Shown here in pieces: positions 25,354 through 26,451 of a stretch of 26,451 bases of DNA. How positions within the stretch are numbered: position 1 is the stretch's first letter; each line of letters opens with the position of its first letter. The notes beneath the pieces are model-generated. The model was not told where the DNA came from. It searched no databases and saw only the letters and a program-made list of their open reading frames with translations. A program made the translations under genes and the position numbers. Origin of the DNA: a virus; IMG/VR virus record IMGVR_UViG_3300002242_000001, positions 13,136 through 39,586 of that record; one strand, written 5' to 3'.

Positions 25354-26451
25354 ATGACAACGTATAGCGAGGTTTTTGAGAAGTCAGTTGAGTATTTTAA
25401 GGGAGATGAGTTAGCCGCGTCCGTTTTCGCGACCAAATATGCACTACAAGACAAGGAAGGAAACTTCTTAGAGACGACTCCTGATCAAATGCATAGAAGA
25501 CTTGCTAAAGAGTTTGCTAGAATTGAAGGAAAATATCCTAACCCGATGGATGAAGAGACAATTTATGACCTCTTAAAAGACTTCAAGTATGTTGTTCCGC
25601 AAGGATCGCCCATGTCAGGAATTGGTAACGAATATCAAGTCCAGTCATTGTCAAACTGTTTTGTAGTTGACTCTCCGACAGACTCTTATGGGGGAATTCT
25701 TAAGGCTGATCAAGAGCAAGTACAGGTTATGAAACGCCGCGGTGGCGTGGGATTTGATATATCAACTATTCGACCAAAGGGAATGAATACATCGAACGCT
25801 GCAAAGACCACTGACGGAATCGGGGTCTTTATGGAAAGATTCTCCAACTCCTGCCGAGAAGTTGCCCAAGGAGGGCGTAGAGGTGCGCTAATGCTGACGA
25901 TCTCGGTTCACCATCCAGATATCGAGACATTCATCAATATTAAGCGCGACTTAACAAAGGTGACAGGGGCTAATATTTCTATTAGGCTCACTGATGAGTT
26001 CATGAACGCAGTGGAAAATGACGAGAGTTATGAGTTAAGATTTCCAGTAGATTCATCTGGCAATGACCGGGTTTTCACGCAGAGTGCTTCTGCTAAAGAA
26101 ATATGGGAACAAATAATAGAGTCAGCTCATAGATCTGCTGAGCCGGGCCTATTGTTTTGGGACAATGTTCTTAATCTCACGCCAGCCCAAATCTATAAAG
26201 ATAATGGATTTAATACAATTAGCACAAATCCTTGCAGTGAAATTACACTGTCAGCATATGATTCCTGCCGGCTTCTTCTTTTGAACACTACGTCTTTTGT
26301 TAAGAATCCTTTCCAGGAAAATGCTGAATTTGACTTTGAGCTATTTAAGAGCACAACTGTTCAGGCACAGAGGCTGATGGACGACCTTGTTGATCTTGAA
26401 ATTGAATGCGTAGACAAGATTATTTCAAAGATAAAATCCGATCCCGAAGAC
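25354..26451 (+). CDS. nrdJ: Adenosylcobalamin-dependent (class II) ribonucleotide reductase, 3' partial
   Basis: Reduces ribonucleotides to deoxyribonucleotides using a B12-generated thiyl radical, and needs no oxygen or small subunit. The first 366 residues are visible. The N-terminal core has SLSNCFVVDSPTDSYGGIL with C102, then KRRGGVGFDISTIRPKG (127-143) and a GGRRGALMLTISVHHPDIE segment (173-191). The active site loop STNPCSEITLS (290-300) gives N292, C294 (thiyl site) and E296. YDSCRLLLLNTTSFVKNPF follows with C305, whose 11-residue distance from C294 matches the Thermotoga class II enzyme (C322/C333), so C102-C305 should be the reducible pair. NPCSE rather than NLCxE, and YDSCRL, favour class II over class Ia. 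No N-terminal ATP-cone is present. AAAGGA lies at 25343-25348 before the ATG. The C-terminus and its redox cysteines lie beyond the window. Confidence 0.88.
   Translation, partial: MTTYSEVFEKSVEYFKGDELAASVFATKYALQDKEGNFLETTPDQMHRRLAKEFARIEGKYPNPMDEETIYDLLKDFKYVVPQGSPMSGIGNEYQVQSLSNCFVVDSPTDSYGGILKADQEQVQVMKRRGGVGFDISTIRPKGMNTSNAAKTTDGIGVFMERFSNSCREVAQGGRRGALMLTISVHHPDIETFINIKRDLTKVTGANISIRLTDEFMNAVENDESYELRFPVDSSGNDRVFTQSASAKEIWEQIIESAHRSAEPGLLFWDNVLNLTPAQIYKDNGFNTISTNPCSEITLSAYDSCRLLLLNTTSFVKNPFQENAEFDFELFKSTTVQAQRLMDDLVDLEIECVDKIISKIKSDPED

Overview
The window is one continuous, single-strand (+) gene array from a tailed bacteriophage with a contractile tail (a myophage of the broad T4-like supergroup). 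The evidence is a gp15-like tail completion protein, two large tail sheath proteins, a 163-aa gp19-like tail tube protein, a gp26-like hub assembly protein with paired CxxC motifs, a tape measure protein, a gp53/LysM-like baseplate protein and hub-like proteins. A replication and nucleotide-metabolism block follows. No rRNA, tRNA, transposase or CRISPR array was seen, and the host cannot be named from this stretch. The B12-dependent (class II) ribonucleotide reductase and the family A DNA polymerase separate this phage from T4 itself, which has a class I reductase and a family B polymerase.

Layout. 1-7474: tail completion protein (5' end outside the window), tandem paralogous sheath genes (about 1041 and 1021 aa after frame correction) and tail tube. 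7475-7628: non-coding gap with a hairpin and a -10-like element. 7629-17821: hub assembly protein, tape measure, a 73-aa protein, a 1092-aa baseplate/tail protein, a gp53-like protein and a baseplate hub protein in two reading frames. 17822-17908: gap with a perfect 8-bp hairpin followed by TATAAT elements, marking the switch from structural to replication genes. 17909-26451: exonuclease-less family A DNA polymerase, a degenerate HD-like protein, an unrecognised 231-aa protein, gp32-like single-strand DNA binding protein, RecA/UvsX recombinase, dUTPase, FEN/RNase H-type 5' nuclease, DnaB/gp41-like helicase and class II ribonucleotide reductase (3' end outside the window). No gene-free stretch exceeds 154 bases.

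How the genes work together. The first block builds the contractile tail: tube, sheath, tape measure, hub and baseplate. The second block makes dNTPs (reductase), keeps dUTP out of DNA (dUTPase), opens the duplex (helicase), coats single strands (SSB), synthesises DNA (polymerase), removes primers or flaps (5' nuclease) and recombines (RecA-like).

A striking anomaly is that reading frames break eleven times between about 400 and 16,012. Every break is repaired by deleting one base, many in homopolymers. The following 10 kb has none. All breaks fall in structural genes. A sequencing or assembly artefact is the simplest explanation, but the uniform +1 direction and sharp limit deserve a check. 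I did not find a clearly new multi-gene system. The most unusual biology is the double sheath, the stripped-down polymerase coupled to an HD protein that has lost its HD dyad, and two genes whose start codons sit only 4-5 bases after a -10-like element.
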